Origin: Paenibacillus daejeonensis DSM 15491
GTDB lineage: Bacteria > Bacillota > Bacilli > Paenibacillales > Paenibacillaceae
Reading direction: 5' to 3'
Assembly (NCBI RefSeq): GCF_000378385.1
Contig: NZ_KB899680.1
Coordinates: 1-64,000 of the forward strand
DNA length: 64,000 bases
The position numbers were made by a program, and so were the translations under genes. Below are positions 24,633 through 33,938 of the stretch, one piece after another; within the stretch, counting starts at the first letter, position 1; each line of letters begins with the position of its first letter. Below the pieces are notes generated by a model, which ran no database searches, had not been told where the DNA came from, and saw only the letters and a list, made by a program, of their open reading frames with translations.

Positions 24633-25748
24633 ATGTACAAATCGATTACGATTCAAGCCGACGAGCGCGGCTTACTCTTTCATAAAGGCAGCTATGTGAA
24701 AAAGCTTATGCCAGGTACCTACCGTCAATTTGCCTGGTCGGAGACGGCCATCACCGTCATGAAGATCGCTCAGCCTTTCGCGGTGGAGGGACGCGACCTG
24801 CAGTTGTTCTTGCATGATGAGGAGCTGGTCCGAGAGCTGAAGGTGGTTACCGTTCAGGACCATGAGCTTGTCCTTCATTATGAAGATGGCCGGTTCGCCC
24901 GCGTATTGAAGCCGGGCATCTACGCCTATTGGAATGTGTTGAAGCAGCATGCGTTTGTTACCGTAGATATCCGACAACCAGAGCTGCCTGCGGAGGTGGA
25001 CCGTGCGCTGCTGCCGAAGCTGACGGCTTATGTGCAGAGCTCGGAGATTGCAAGCAACGAGATCGGATTCTTGTTCTATGATCATGTCCTGCAGCGGGAG
25101 CTCTCGCCCGGCCGATACTTCTTTTGGAAAGGTCCTGTAGCCGTTACCGTGCGGACCGTTGATCTCCGGCAGCAGCAGATGGATCTGCTGGGTCAGGAGA
25201 TGATGACAGAGGATAAGGTGACGCTGCGGCTGAACTTTGTCTGTCAGTACAAAATCATGAATCCGCTGCGGGTCCTCGAAGTGAGGTCCTTCGACGAGCA
25301 GATTCATATTCAGCTCCAATTGCTGCTGCGCGAATACGTCGGCACGATGAAGCTGGATGAGCTGCTGAAGCGCAAGGAAGAGGCAGCTTCGTTTATCCTC
25401 TCCAGACTGCGGGAGAAGGAGGAGGGACTTGGGGTGAAATTCCTCGATGCAGGGGTGAAGGATGTGATCCTGCCAGGAGATATGAAGGATATCCTGAATA
25501 CCGTGCTACTCGCAGAGAAGAAGGCACAAGCCAACTTGATCACGCGGCGGGAAGAGACGGCTTCGACTCGAAGCTTGCTCAACACAGCCAAGCTCATGGA
25601 CGAGAATCAGACGCTATACCGACTGAAGGAGCTCGAATTCCTGGAGAAAATCTGTGAGAAAATCGGTTCCGTCTCGCTGACCGGCGGCGGAGACCTGCTG
25701 GACCGGCTCAATACGCTGATTGGAGAGAGTCGGCGTGCGGAACGCTAG
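24633..25748 (+). CDS. Slipin / SPFH (band 7) family protein
   Basis: 371 residues, ATG 8 bases after AAGGGGG. No signal peptide or membrane helix. The N-terminal half shows three related segments with a PG-Y-F/W motif (LMPGTYRQFAW, LKPGIYAYWN, LSPGRYFFWKG), the last leading into the SPFH core (DKVTLRLNFVCQYKIMNPLR). A long helical region follows with KAQANLITRREETASTRSLL, as in slipins. SPFH proteins oligomerise at membranes as scaffolds. This soluble slipin type is known near RNA-repair genes (RtcB, Ro/Rsr) in some bacteria; none are in this window, but a tRNA-like RNA sits directly upstream. Its own terminator follows. Confidence 0.75.
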   Translation: MYKSITIQADERGLLFHKGSYVKKLMPGTYRQFAWSETAITVMKIAQPFAVEGRDLQLFLHDEELVRELKVVTVQDHELVLHYEDGRFARVLKPGIYAYWNVLKQHAFVTVDIRQPELPAEVDRALLPKLTAYVQSSEIASNEIGFLFYDHVLQRELSPGRYFFWKGPVAVTVRTVDLRQQQMDLLGQEMMTEDKVTLRLNFVCQYKIMNPLRVLEVRSFDEQIHIQLQLLLREYVGTMKLDELLKRKEEAASFILSRLREKEEGLGVKFLDAGVKDVILPGDMKDILNTVLLAEKKAQANLITRREETASTRSLLNTAKLMDENQTLYRLKELEFLEKICEKIGSVSLTGGGDLLDRLNTLIGESRRAER

Positions 25749-25826
25749 GGCGGCCTGGCCAGTCCGTGGCTGGTATTGTCGGCTGGTTGCCGTGTGTGGT
25801 ACGGAAATCGTCAGCAAAAACATTCG

Positions 25827-25874
25827 AAGGGGCGTTCCTCAGTCATTGGTTGATGACGGAGAAACGCCCCTTTT
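25827..25874 (+). terminator. Terminator after the slipin gene
   Basis: AGGGGCGTT...GTCAT / ATGAC...AACGCCCCT stem followed by TTTT. Confidence 0.85.
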
Positions 25875-25925
25875 ACGTGCGATTGCCCATGTTTGCAGCC
25901 CGTTTGAGCGTCTACGGAGTACGCC

Positions 25926-26580
25926 AAGGCAAGAAACTTTCGTTGCAGCGCATTCGAACGTCTGCCGAGTGCGCCAAGGCAAAACTTCGTTGCAGCCCCG
26001 TTCGAGTGCCTGCCGATTGCTCCAAGGCAAGAAACTTTCGTTGCAGCGCTGTCCGGGCGTCTGTCGAGTGCTCCAAGGCAAGAAACTTTCGTTGCAGCCC
26101 CGTTCGGTCGCCATCTGTGTGTTCTAAGGCAAGAAACTTTCGTTGCAGCGCTGTCCGGGCGTCTGTCGAGTGCTCCAAGGCAAGAAACTTTCGTTGCAGC
26201 TCCGCTCGGTCGCCATCTGTGTGTTCTAAGGCAAGAAACTTTCGTTGCAGCGCTGTCCGGGCGTCTGTCGAGTGCTCCAAGGCAAGAAACTTTCGTTGCA
26301 GCTCCGCTCGGTCGCCATCTGTGTGTTCTAAGGCAAGAAACTTTCGTTGCAGCTCCGCTCGGTCGCCATCTGTGTGCTCTAAGGCAAGAAACTTTCGTTG
26401 CAGCTCCGCTCGGTCGCCATCTGTGTGCTCTAAGGCAAGAAACTTTCGTTGCAGCTCCGCTCGGTCGCCATCTGTGTGCTTTAAGGCAAAAAACTTTCGT
26501 TGCAGCTCCGCTCGGTCGCCATCTGTGTGCTCTAAGGCAAAAAACTTTCGTTGCAGCGCCGTCCACCCTGCCGTAGTCGT
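25926..26580 (+). repeat. Array of thirteen ~51-bp tandem hairpin repeats
   Basis: The core AAGGCAAGAAACTTTCGTTG begins at 25926, 25976, 26024 and then every 51 bases to 26534; the first three units are degenerate (50, 48 and 51 bp). The core folds as GCAA-GAAA-C-TTTC-G-TTGC. The 28-base intervals come in two main types, beginning CGCTGTCCGGGCG or CTCCGCTCGGTCG, which alternate in the left part and then settle on the second. Because 51 is a multiple of three, frames stay open on both strands (17-residue repeats), but no start or binding site supports translation. Confidence 0.85.
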
Positions 26581-26584
26581 CTCT

Positions 26585-26790
26585 AAGTAAATTTTCTATA
26601 CTTACAGCCACCGCCGGAGCCGCCCTCGTGCGCTCCAAGTAAAATTTCTATACTTACAGCCACCACCAGGGCCGCCCTCGTGCGTTCCAAGTAAAGTTTC
26701 TATACTTACAGCCACCACCAGGGCCGCCCTCGGCCGTTCCAAGTAAAGTTTCTATACTTACAGCCCCCGCCCGAGCCGCCCTCTGCAACC
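26585..26790 (+). repeat. Array of four 52-bp tandem hairpin repeats
   Basis: Units start AAGTAAAGTTTCTATACTTA at 26585, 26637, 26689 and 26741, exactly 52 bases apart. The core forms a small hairpin (GTAA-AG / CT-TAC) and ends in CAG, like the 51-bp repeats just upstream, but the sequence is otherwise different. The array directly follows the 51-bp array. Non-coding. Confidence 0.85.
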
Positions 26791-26871
26791 TGCGCCCGAG
26801 CGCCTGCAACCTGCTCCCACCTAAGTACCTGCTACCCGCGCCGACTGTATCTCACAGCACTGAGCGCCGTA

Positions 26872-27621
26872 TTACCGCCTGGCAATAATCCCAAACCGGT
26901 CCGCGTTTGTACGAATCCCGCGATCGGTGCGATAGGTTTCGATGAACTGGTGCAGCACCCGGGAGTCGTCTGGCTCACGGCCGAAGTTAGGGATAATCGG
27001 TGTGTGCTTCAGCAGAAAGATTAGATCTTCCGCCGTCTCGTAATACTCGGTAATGCTGAACTCGAACGTGCGGATGTCACGGAAGCCAGCTGCTCTTAAC
27101 TCAGCCACATAGCGCGCCTGCAACTCGCCAGGCGGGACGCCCCAGGCTTGTCCCCGGCCGAAGGCTTCCTTCAAGTTCGACTTGTCGCCCTCGCTGACCT
27201 GCTGCGTAATGAAGGTGCCGCCGCTCGCCAACACGCGGGCAATCTCCCCGGCATGCCACTCGGAGTGGCGGGAGGAGACGACATCGAAGAAGGCGTCTGG
27301 AAAAGCCAGATGATCCGCCTCCATGTGCAAGAAACGTGCATGAGCATGGCCAGCGCGGACTGCATTTCTCTGTGCCGTCTCGATCATTGCCGCAGAACGA
27401 TCAACACCAACCAGCAGCCGCACGGAATCCGCAATGGAGAGCACAGCTTCGCCCCCACCGGTGCCAATATCCAGGAGCAACGAAGCTGGTGTGCATTGCC
27501 CGGCAACCTCGCGGTACATTTCCCAGGCTTCGCCTTCGGTCACACATTTTATTTGGCTAAAATCCCAGCCGTTCGTCCGGCCAATGGCATCATAGAACGT
27601 TTGGTAGTCAAAGTCTTTCAA
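26872..27621 (-). CDS. SAM-dependent class I methyltransferase
   Basis: About 250 residues. The SAM-binding motif I is clear (LLLDIGTGGGEAVLSI), with the acidic residue of motif II (VGVDRSAAMIE) and a later LAFPDAFFDVVSSRHSEWH, as in UbiE-like methyltransferases. A GTG at 27630 overlaps its own possible binding site; TTG 27621 lies six bases after GGAAAGGTG and is preferred. Substrate unknown. Stand-alone gene; transcription runs toward the tandem repeats. Confidence 0.85.
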   Translation of the reverse strand: MKDFDYQTFYDAIGRTNGWDFSQIKCVTEGEAWEMYREVAGQCTPASLLLDIGTGGGEAVLSIADSVRLLVGVDRSAAMIETAQRNAVRAGHAHARFLHMEADHLAFPDAFFDVVSSRHSEWHAGEIARVLASGGTFITQQVSEGDKSNLKEAFGRGQAWGVPPGELQARYVAELRAAGFRDIRTFEFSITEYYETAEDLIFLLKHTPIIPNFGREPDDSRVLHQFIETYRTDRGIRTNADRFGIIARR

Positions 27622-27884
27622 AATTATCACCTTTCCTGATGAAGAAGTAATAGAGTAGACCGTTTTACTGGAGATCGTTTACACTTCGTATAAGGCCAAT
27701 TGGACAGACGATCCCCTTGGTAGCTGGCAAAGCATGGCGACAGCCTTTTCACCTTGCCCAGCCCGAAGTCTAGCTACTTCGAACAAAACGGTACATCATC
27801 CCTGTCACCTCGTCGGAAAGAATAGCTCTAGTATAGTCATTCCCCTGCGTAGGGGCAAGAACGCGAATGGAAGGTGGGCGTATC

Positions 27885-29198
27885 GTGGACACAGTTAATC
27901 AGTTGAGGCTTTTGAAGCAAATCATTAGTGGGAGCACAAAATGGGACCCGGAGAAAAAAGTATCCGTACACCCCGTCCCAGCAACCATCACGGAGCAAGA
28001 GCTGGAGCAGTTGGAGGGTGCGGGTCACGCGCCGAACACCTTCGTCTATCCAAAACATGATGAGACGCTAGCTGAGCTGAAGCAGCTGGCTGGACGTTGG
28101 ACGATAGCTGAGGCGGCGGACGCTTTTGTCGCTTCGCTCTGGTCGGCGCCAATGGTCTGGCGGGCCTTGCTGCCGGGCAAGCTGCTGGCGGAGACGATGC
28201 CCGATCATGCGTATGAGCCCTATCCGAATTCGGCGACCTGTCAAATCTGCGGCTTGGCGGAAGGAGCAGGAGTGGATACCACGCTTCAATGGTACTTCCG
28301 GATGGTCGAGGGCCCTCCGCTTGATGGCAATCCCCACGGCTATATGCTGGCGCTTCGCGAGCTGGCGGCTGCCCAGGACACGCCGAAGCCTGGTCCTTCA
28401 GACCACTATACGCTGCGTCGTCTGCTTACGTAGCTGCGGGAGCTGCCGCCCAAGACACGCTATAGCAAGATCGATCCGCTTCTCAAGAAAGAAGCACTGC
28501 TGCCAGTTAGCGACAAATACGCTTACCGGAGTCTGCTAGAGACGCTGGGCTTGATCGGTATCCTGGATACGGAGGAATACCCAGGTCTGGCAACAACCTT
28601 TCTTACATACAGAATACGTGACCAGCGACCGAATACGAGGGTGGAGGTCCAGGCGCCCTTGGCCTGGTGGGATTCTTCGGTAGGTGTTAACGAGACATCC
28701 CTGGCGCAGCTGTTCAGCGAACACGAGCTCACCAGCGTCTCGCCTTCGGACAAGCCTGTACCAACCCCACCGCTGGCCGAAACAGTGACGGGGGCCCTTG
28801 CAAGCAGGAAGGGCTCGCGTGCCGCAGCACCCAAGACTTCTCCCGATGCAGGGAGGGGTCCGGTGGAGGCAGGGGATGTGTACGCCGTGCGCGTCCGGGA
28901 AGGCACGTGGGTGACGGTCTATTGCCACGAAGTCAAAGACAAGCGCGCCCGCGTCGAATTCATGGATGGCATCTTCACCGAGATGCCGGCCAAGCACGAG
29001 CTCAGTCAGACCTTCCGTCCCCGCAGGGACGGTCGCTGGCAGAGCTGGGTTGCATCCATCGATTCCACGAGCTGGATCAGACGCGTAGCGAGAGCGTATG
29101 CTTCGCCAGAGACGTCGCTGCCTGAACCGGATCGCATTCCATCCCAAGGCGCCAAGACCCTCAGTTCTCTGGCATCTTGGTGCTTTCCCGACTTGTAA
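27885..29198 (+). pseudogene. Hypothetical gene interrupted by an in-frame TAG
   Basis: The frame from GTG 27885 (GGAAGGTGG seven bases upstream) runs to TAG 28431-28433 and continues in the same frame, without further stops, to 29198. Together this is about 437 codons with consistent composition; the joint reads RRLLT-stop-LRELPPKTRYSK. A CQICG motif is in the first half and a beta-rich domain (VYAVRVREGTWVTVYCHEV) in the second. I do not recognise the family. One base change or a sequencing error explains the break; amber readthrough is an alternative but nothing here supports it. A terminator follows. Confidence 0.6.
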
Positions 29199-29203
29199 CT
29201 AGC

Positions 29204-29236
29204 AAGGCAGGCTCCCGGCGAACGGGAAGCCTGCCT
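29204..29236. terminator. Bidirectional terminator
   Basis: AAGGCAGGCT-CCCG / CGGG-AAGCCTGCCT hairpin between convergent genes. Confidence 0.8.
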
Positions 29237-29245
29237 CTCTATATC

Positions 29246-31528
29246 TTACGTTACCGACTCCCCGTCGTTACCGGAGAAGAGCTTGCGGTATTGACCCGGA
29301 GTGTGGCCGGTCTCCTTCTTGAAGCGGCGGATGAAGTTGGGCGTGTCCAGATAGCCCACCCGCTGGATAATGTCCTTGAGCGGATCATTGGTGGTCGTCA
29401 GTTCGGTAATGACGGCTGCCATCCGCTTTTTCCAGATATACTGCACGAAGTTGATGCCCATCTTCTCCTTAAAGGACCGGCTGAAATAAGACATCGAGAT
29501 ATCAAATTTAAATGAAATTTCCTCTAAGCTTAACGTATGGTCCATATAGTGGTCGTCCATGTAGGCCAGAATCTGGTCCATTAACGTATGCGCCTCTTTT
29601 TCTTCTTTCCACTCCACCTGATCACAGACGTGAGCGACCAGATGCATGCAGTGCCGGTACAGCTCGTCCAATGAGGCAAAAGCAACCTGGTTAGGCAGCT
29701 TGGCACCGACATGCGCGACGCCCGACTCCAAAGCAGTCTTCACGATGGTATTCACCATATCCACGCTCATGTAGCGGACGAATTTCACCGATAGGCCCGG
29801 CTTCTGCAAGTATTCCACCGCCTCGCGCACCGTTTGCTCCGCAACCTCCCGATTGCCCTGCTTTAAGCTCTGATCCAGCATCATCAGCACATTCTTCGGC
29901 ATCCAGCAGGCCTCGTCCCCGGCAGCGGACAGCTTGCCGAAATAAGAGATCGTTCCACCACCAGGAGACAAGCGCGATTCATAAGCCGAGCAAGCCTCGA
30001 CGAACGATTGGTTCAGCCGGTCCGGGTCATCATAACAGCCGCCGACGCCAATCACTGGATGCAGCTGGTAGATGTCATGCAGATGATCGTGCGCCGCCTG
30101 GACAATGCCGTGAAGCTGACGCTGTTCGTCCATGGTAACGAGCTTGTTGTAACTAACAATGAGGGCGATCTGGTCGGGCTTGGGCAGCTCGACACTGTAG
30201 ACTCGCGCCCCATATTCGGGAAACTCGACCTCGAATAAGAGCTGCTGCATCGTCTGCCATTCTAGCGCAAATCCGGCTTCCTCAGCAGCATCCCGCTTGC
30301 TGATCAGCATGGCGAAGTGCCGGTTGCGGCTAAAGGAGACGTCCAGCGTGTGCAGCAGCTTGGCAGGCAGACTGCTGACATTGCCGTGACGCAGTAGCAT
30401 CAGGAGCAGGTGGTTGCGGGCATACGGCTCCTGGAGATCTGCGCGGTCGCTGTACTCCTGCAGCGTTGAGCGGATACGCTCCAGTTCATTGCCCGACGAC
30501 AGCGTACCCGTGGCGGGCTCGCCCTCCCTGAATCGGGAGTTCGCATATTCGAACAGATTGAGGATCGGGTGATATTGCCGTCTAGCAAGCAACAGGGCGA
30601 ATAACCCCCCGAGCACCACAACCGCGGAGAACAGCAGAATAATAAACGTGCGAATGTGTAGCACATTGCCGAAGAATTGGGCACTCGGCATCAGCGTCAC
30701 ATACTGCCAGCTGTTCTGATTCGATTTCACAGAGACGACCGAGTGATCTACACCGCTTACCGACAGGTTATGAATGCCCGGCTCCAGGGTGGCCAACCGT
30801 TGAAGCTCCTGCGAGGACAAGGCCTCCTCCCGGTTACTGTTGGCAGCCAGAATCTGACCCTCCGAGTCTACAATGTACGAGGAGCCCTGATAATTGCCAA
30901 GGATGGAGGCGATCAGACCCGTCAATTCCGATTCGCGGATGACATACAGCAGGGTGCCGTGCGGTGTTGGGCTATTAGGCGTGATGGGCACCAGATAGGC
31001 GAGCATGGACTGGTTAAAGCCTGGCTTGCGGTTGAACTGGTCCGCAGGCCGCATCGTCGCGTATTGCAAGTCATTAAGGTCTTCAATAATGGAATCCGCG
31101 CTCCAGTTGCGGAAGGTGAAGGTCTGAGAGAAAACCTCGAGCGTATTCATGCCTTCCGTGGAAAAAATCCGGTTATCTCCCCGGTAGTAGAGCAGCATGT
31201 CTTCAATAATTGGACTGGTTGCCTTGTAATGCTTCAGTGCCTCGTTGGCCTCCAGGACGTAATACGGGTCGTTTAACCGATAACGGGCCAGACGTTCGTC
31301 GTAAGCGGCATAGGAGGAGATGCTGCCTAGCTGCTTCATATGACTGTTCACAATGGTCTCCGCCTGCAGCAGTTGGTTAAGATGAGACTGCTCGATTTCG
31401 GAACGGAGGTTACTGGCGGCATTCTTATAGATTAATAATGTTAGACAGATGAGAGGTATAAGCAGAACTAGTAGATAAGATGACATATAACGCAGAAACA
31501 GCCGGGATTTGAAATAGTTCAGCTTCAT
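29246..31528 (-). CDS. Membrane-bound AraC-family regulator/sensor
   Basis: 760 residues from ATG 31528, which follows AAGGGGGT; an upstream in-frame start lacks a binding site. Two membrane helices (about 10-32 and 290-315) flank an extracellular sensor domain of about 255 residues; then a cytoplasmic linker and two AraC helix-turn-helix units at the C-terminus (LSLEEISFKFDISMSYFSRS and IIQRVGYLDTPNFIRRFKKE). This layout is common in Paenibacillus next to LplABC-type transporters, as here (divergent, 437-base gap). It probably senses an extracellular sugar or the loaded binding protein and activates 31966-41910. Confidence 0.85.
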   Translation of the reverse strand: MKLNYFKSRLFLRYMSSYLLVLLIPLICLTLLIYKNAASNLRSEIEQSHLNQLLQAETIVNSHMKQLGSISSYAAYDERLARYRLNDPYYVLEANEALKHYKATSPIIEDMLLYYRGDNRIFSTEGMNTLEVFSQTFTFRNWSADSIIEDLNDLQYATMRPADQFNRKPGFNQSMLAYLVPITPNSPTPHGTLLYVIRESELTGLIASILGNYQGSSYIVDSEGQILAANSNREEALSSQELQRLATLEPGIHNLSVSGVDHSVVSVKSNQNSWQYVTLMPSAQFFGNVLHIRTFIILLFSAVVVLGGLFALLLARRQYHPILNLFEYANSRFREGEPATGTLSSGNELERIRSTLQEYSDRADLQEPYARNHLLLMLLRHGNVSSLPAKLLHTLDVSFSRNRHFAMLISKRDAAEEAGFALEWQTMQQLLFEVEFPEYGARVYSVELPKPDQIALIVSYNKLVTMDEQRQLHGIVQAAHDHLHDIYQLHPVIGVGGCYDDPDRLNQSFVEACSAYESRLSPGGGTISYFGKLSAAGDEACWMPKNVLMMLDQSLKQGNREVAEQTVREAVEYLQKPGLSVKFVRYMSVDMVNTIVKTALESGVAHVGAKLPNQVAFASLDELYRHCMHLVAHVCDQVEWKEEKEAHTLMDQILAYMDDHYMDHTLSLEEISFKFDISMSYFSRSFKEKMGINFVQYIWKKRMAAVITELTTTNDPLKDIIQRVGYLDTPNFIRRFKKETGHTPGQYRKLFSGNDGESVT

Positions 31529-31965
31529 ACGAACCCCCTTGTCTTTACAAGAATTTTCAATGAATGCGTTTCCGTTGATGGGTTGTTTATGACGATAACC
31601 GTACACTATTTTTCTCCAATTGAGAAGAGGGAGGGATGTGTCTTTTTTTACTTTAGTATATTTTGCGGTACAATGGGACTTCTTGAAATGCCGCGCCGAA
31701 CAAGCATGAATGCGCTATCCGATGCCGTTTGGCGACAGCCTGTCATTTCCCCTTATTGAGCAATTGTGTGTCAAAAAAAACATAGTGCCAATCTGACACC
31801 CAACGGATACAATAATGCACGTTTTGGCATTCGTAAGCTATTCTTACATATTGGAGTGTGCCATATTCGTCTTCCATCCCGACCTAAGCCAAAATGACAT
31901 GTTTACGATCGTTTCCCCGTCGCTTAGACTGTGGAGGAATTGCGAGGGGAAAGGAGAGGGTTCGA
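31529..31965 (+). other. Divergent regulatory region
   Basis: 437 bases without a supported gene between the AraC sensor and the transporter operon. It is A/T richer than its flanks. Apart from the promoter candidate at 31785-31813 I see no riboswitch-like structure or terminator. Confidence 0.5.
31768..31813 (+). promoter_or_regulatory. Candidate promoter with inverted repeat, transporter/glycosidase operon
   Basis: -35 GTGCCA (31785-31790, four of six), 17-base spacing, -10 TACAAT (31808-31813). An inverted repeat GTGTCA (31768-31773) / TGACAC (31794-31799) brackets the -35 and could be a regulator site. Confidence 0.35.
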
Positions 31966-32946
31966 TTGAGAGAAGGGAGCGGCAAGCTGGCATTAGAAGC
32001 ATCTCCCGTACCTGCAGGAGGGCATCCGAAGCAAAGCCGGTCAAGCAAGACACTCCGACAAATTGTTCGGAACTGGCGACTATATGTATTTATGGCTCCC
32101 GCGTTGTTGACTGTTCTTATTTTCAGTTACCTGCCGATGTACGGGATTCAGATTGCCTTCAAGAACTACATCCCCGCCTTTGGGATGGGGGGCAGTGAAT
32201 GGATCGGCTGGGATCATTTCACCCGATTTTTTAATTCCTATTATTTCTGGGATCTGCTGTGGAATACGCTCAGCATTAGCTTGTACGGCCTGGCCGTAGG
32301 CTTTCCTCTGCCGATCCTGCTAGCACTTGCGTTTAACGAAATCCGGGTCGGCAAGTTCAAGAAGACGGTCCAGACGGTAACGTATGCCCCGCACTTCATC
32401 TCGACGGTAGTTATGGCGGGCATGATTATTACCTTCTTGAGTCCATCCTCGGGTATGGTCATCAATTTGCTGGAAGCACTGGGCATCTCCGCGCCTAATT
32501 TTCTCACGGATCCGCGGTGGTTCAAGACGATGTACGTATTCTCCGAGGTGTGGCAGACCACAGGGTGGGGGACCATCATCTATCTGGCAGCTTTGTCGGC
32601 CGTGGACCCGGGTATGCATGAGGCGGCTATCCTCGACGGGGCCTCCCGAATGCAGCGGATAAGGCATATTAATATTCCGGTCATTCTCCCTACGATTACG
32701 ATTCTGATGATTCTTAATGTGGGGAGTCTGCTCAGTGTCGGCTATGAGAAAATATTGCTGCTGCAAAACCCGCTGAACATGTCGTCATCGGATGTCATAG
32801 CCACGTTCGTCTACCGGGTCGGCTTGCTGGAGGCCCAATATAGTTACTCTACAGCGGTGGGCTTATTCAACTCGGTCGTCAATGCTATTCTGTTGATTGC
32901 CATCAATCAAGTGGTCCGGCGGACAAGCGAGAACAGCCTTTGGTAG
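31966..32946 (+). CDS. LplB-type sugar ABC transporter permease
   Basis: 326 residues. I choose TTG 31966 because AAAGGAGAGGG precedes it by about six bases; an upstream in-frame ATG (31894) has no binding site. About six helices after a hydrophilic start, with LFSYLPMYGIQIAFKNYIP-type opening (VLIFSYLPMYGIQIAFKNY) typical of LplB, and EAA loop GMHEAAILDGASRMQRIRHI. Forms the channel with the next gene product. No ATPase in the operon. Confidence 0.85.
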   Translation: MREGSGKLALEASPVPAGGHPKQSRSSKTLRQIVRNWRLYVFMAPALLTVLIFSYLPMYGIQIAFKNYIPAFGMGGSEWIGWDHFTRFFNSYYFWDLLWNTLSISLYGLAVGFPLPILLALAFNEIRVGKFKKTVQTVTYAPHFISTVVMAGMIITFLSPSSGMVINLLEALGISAPNFLTDPRWFKTMYVFSEVWQTTGWGTIIYLAALSAVDPGMHEAAILDGASRMQRIRHINIPVILPTITILMILNVGSLLSVGYEKILLLQNPLNMSSSDVIATFVYRVGLLEAQYSYSTAVGLFNSVVNAILLIAINQVVRRTSENSLW

Positions 32947-32970
32947 AAGACGGGAGAGGAGGAAGCAAGC

Positions 32971-33876
32971 ATGAGTACAGTCATCAAGGAGAGCAGGGGC
33001 GACAAGCTGTTCCTGGTCATCGTGTATCTAATTCTGGCAGCGGCGCTGGTCGTCGTCGCGTATCCGCTCGTTTATATTATTAGCGCTTCGATCAGTAACC
33101 CGAATGTCGTGGCCTCGGGGGAGATGTGGCTGCTGCCCAAAGAACTGACCTTCGAAGGCTACAAACGAGTATTCGAAGATTCGGCCATCTGGAACGGCTA
33201 TCTCAATACGATCATCTATACAACCGTCGGCACGGCCGTCAATCTGGCTGTAACGCTGCCAGCTGCCTATGCCATGAGCCGCAGGGACATGGTTGGCCGC
33301 AATCTGTTTATGGGGCTGTTCATGGTCACCATGTTCTTTAGCGGCGGGCTGGTTCCAACCTATCTGATTGTCAAAAATCTCGGCCTCGTCAACACCATGT
33401 GGGCACTCATCCTGCCAGCGGCAACGTCGGTGTGGAACCTGATCGTCTGCCGGACCTTCTTCCAGTCGACGATGTCCAAGGATCTTCAGGAAGCGGCCGA
33501 AATTGACGGCTGCAGCGATTTCCGCCTGTTCTTCCAGATTGTACTGCCACTGTCCACCGCCTTGATTGCAGTCATGGCGCTGTTCTTCGGCGTCGGGCAC
33601 TGGAACAATTATTTCTCTGCCCTGATCTATCTCAATGATCAGTCCAAATATCCGCTGCAACTGGTGCTACGCCAGATTCTCGTCCTGCAGCAGATGTCGG
33701 CCCAATCCGGGGTTATCAATGCAGATACGGCAACCTCGCTCAACAACAAGGCCGAAGTGGCGGCACTCGTCAAATATGCCGTTATCATCGTATCTACGCT
33801 GCCGGTCATCGTGCTATACCCGTTCCTGCAGCGGTATTTTGTCCAAGGTGTCATGATCGGTTCCGTCAAGGGCTGA
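32971..33876 (+). CDS. LplC/YtcP-type sugar ABC transporter permease
   Basis: 301 residues, ATG after GAGAGGAGG. Six helices and the EAA loop DLQEAAEIDGCSDFRLFFQI; C-terminus QRYFVQGVMIGSVKG is typical of LplC-type permeases. It starts 24 bases after the LplB-type gene. Confidence 0.88.
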   Translation: MSTVIKESRGDKLFLVIVYLILAAALVVVAYPLVYIISASISNPNVVASGEMWLLPKELTFEGYKRVFEDSAIWNGYLNTIIYTTVGTAVNLAVTLPAAYAMSRRDMVGRNLFMGLFMVTMFFSGGLVPTYLIVKNLGLVNTMWALILPAATSVWNLIVCRTFFQSTMSKDLQEAAEIDGCSDFRLFFQIVLPLSTALIAVMALFFGVGHWNNYFSALIYLNDQSKYPLQLVLRQILVLQQMSAQSGVINADTATSLNNKAEVAALVKYAVIIVSTLPVIVLYPFLQRYFVQGVMIGSVKG

Positions 33877-33938
33877 TCTTGCCATAGCATGCCGTTTGAA
33901 TCGTTGTGAGGTCTTATTATGACAAGGGAGGTTTGTTT

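Noticed and set aside
25766-26638. Two long frames (about 275 codons) on opposite strands across the 51-bp array
   Set aside because: A repeat length divisible by three keeps frames open on both strands. There are no starts with binding sites, and the Cys/Arg/Ser-rich 17-residue repeats are not protein-like.
25926-26790. CRISPR array
   Set aside because: The intervals between cores are themselves repeated in two or three types rather than unique spacers, and no cas genes are near.
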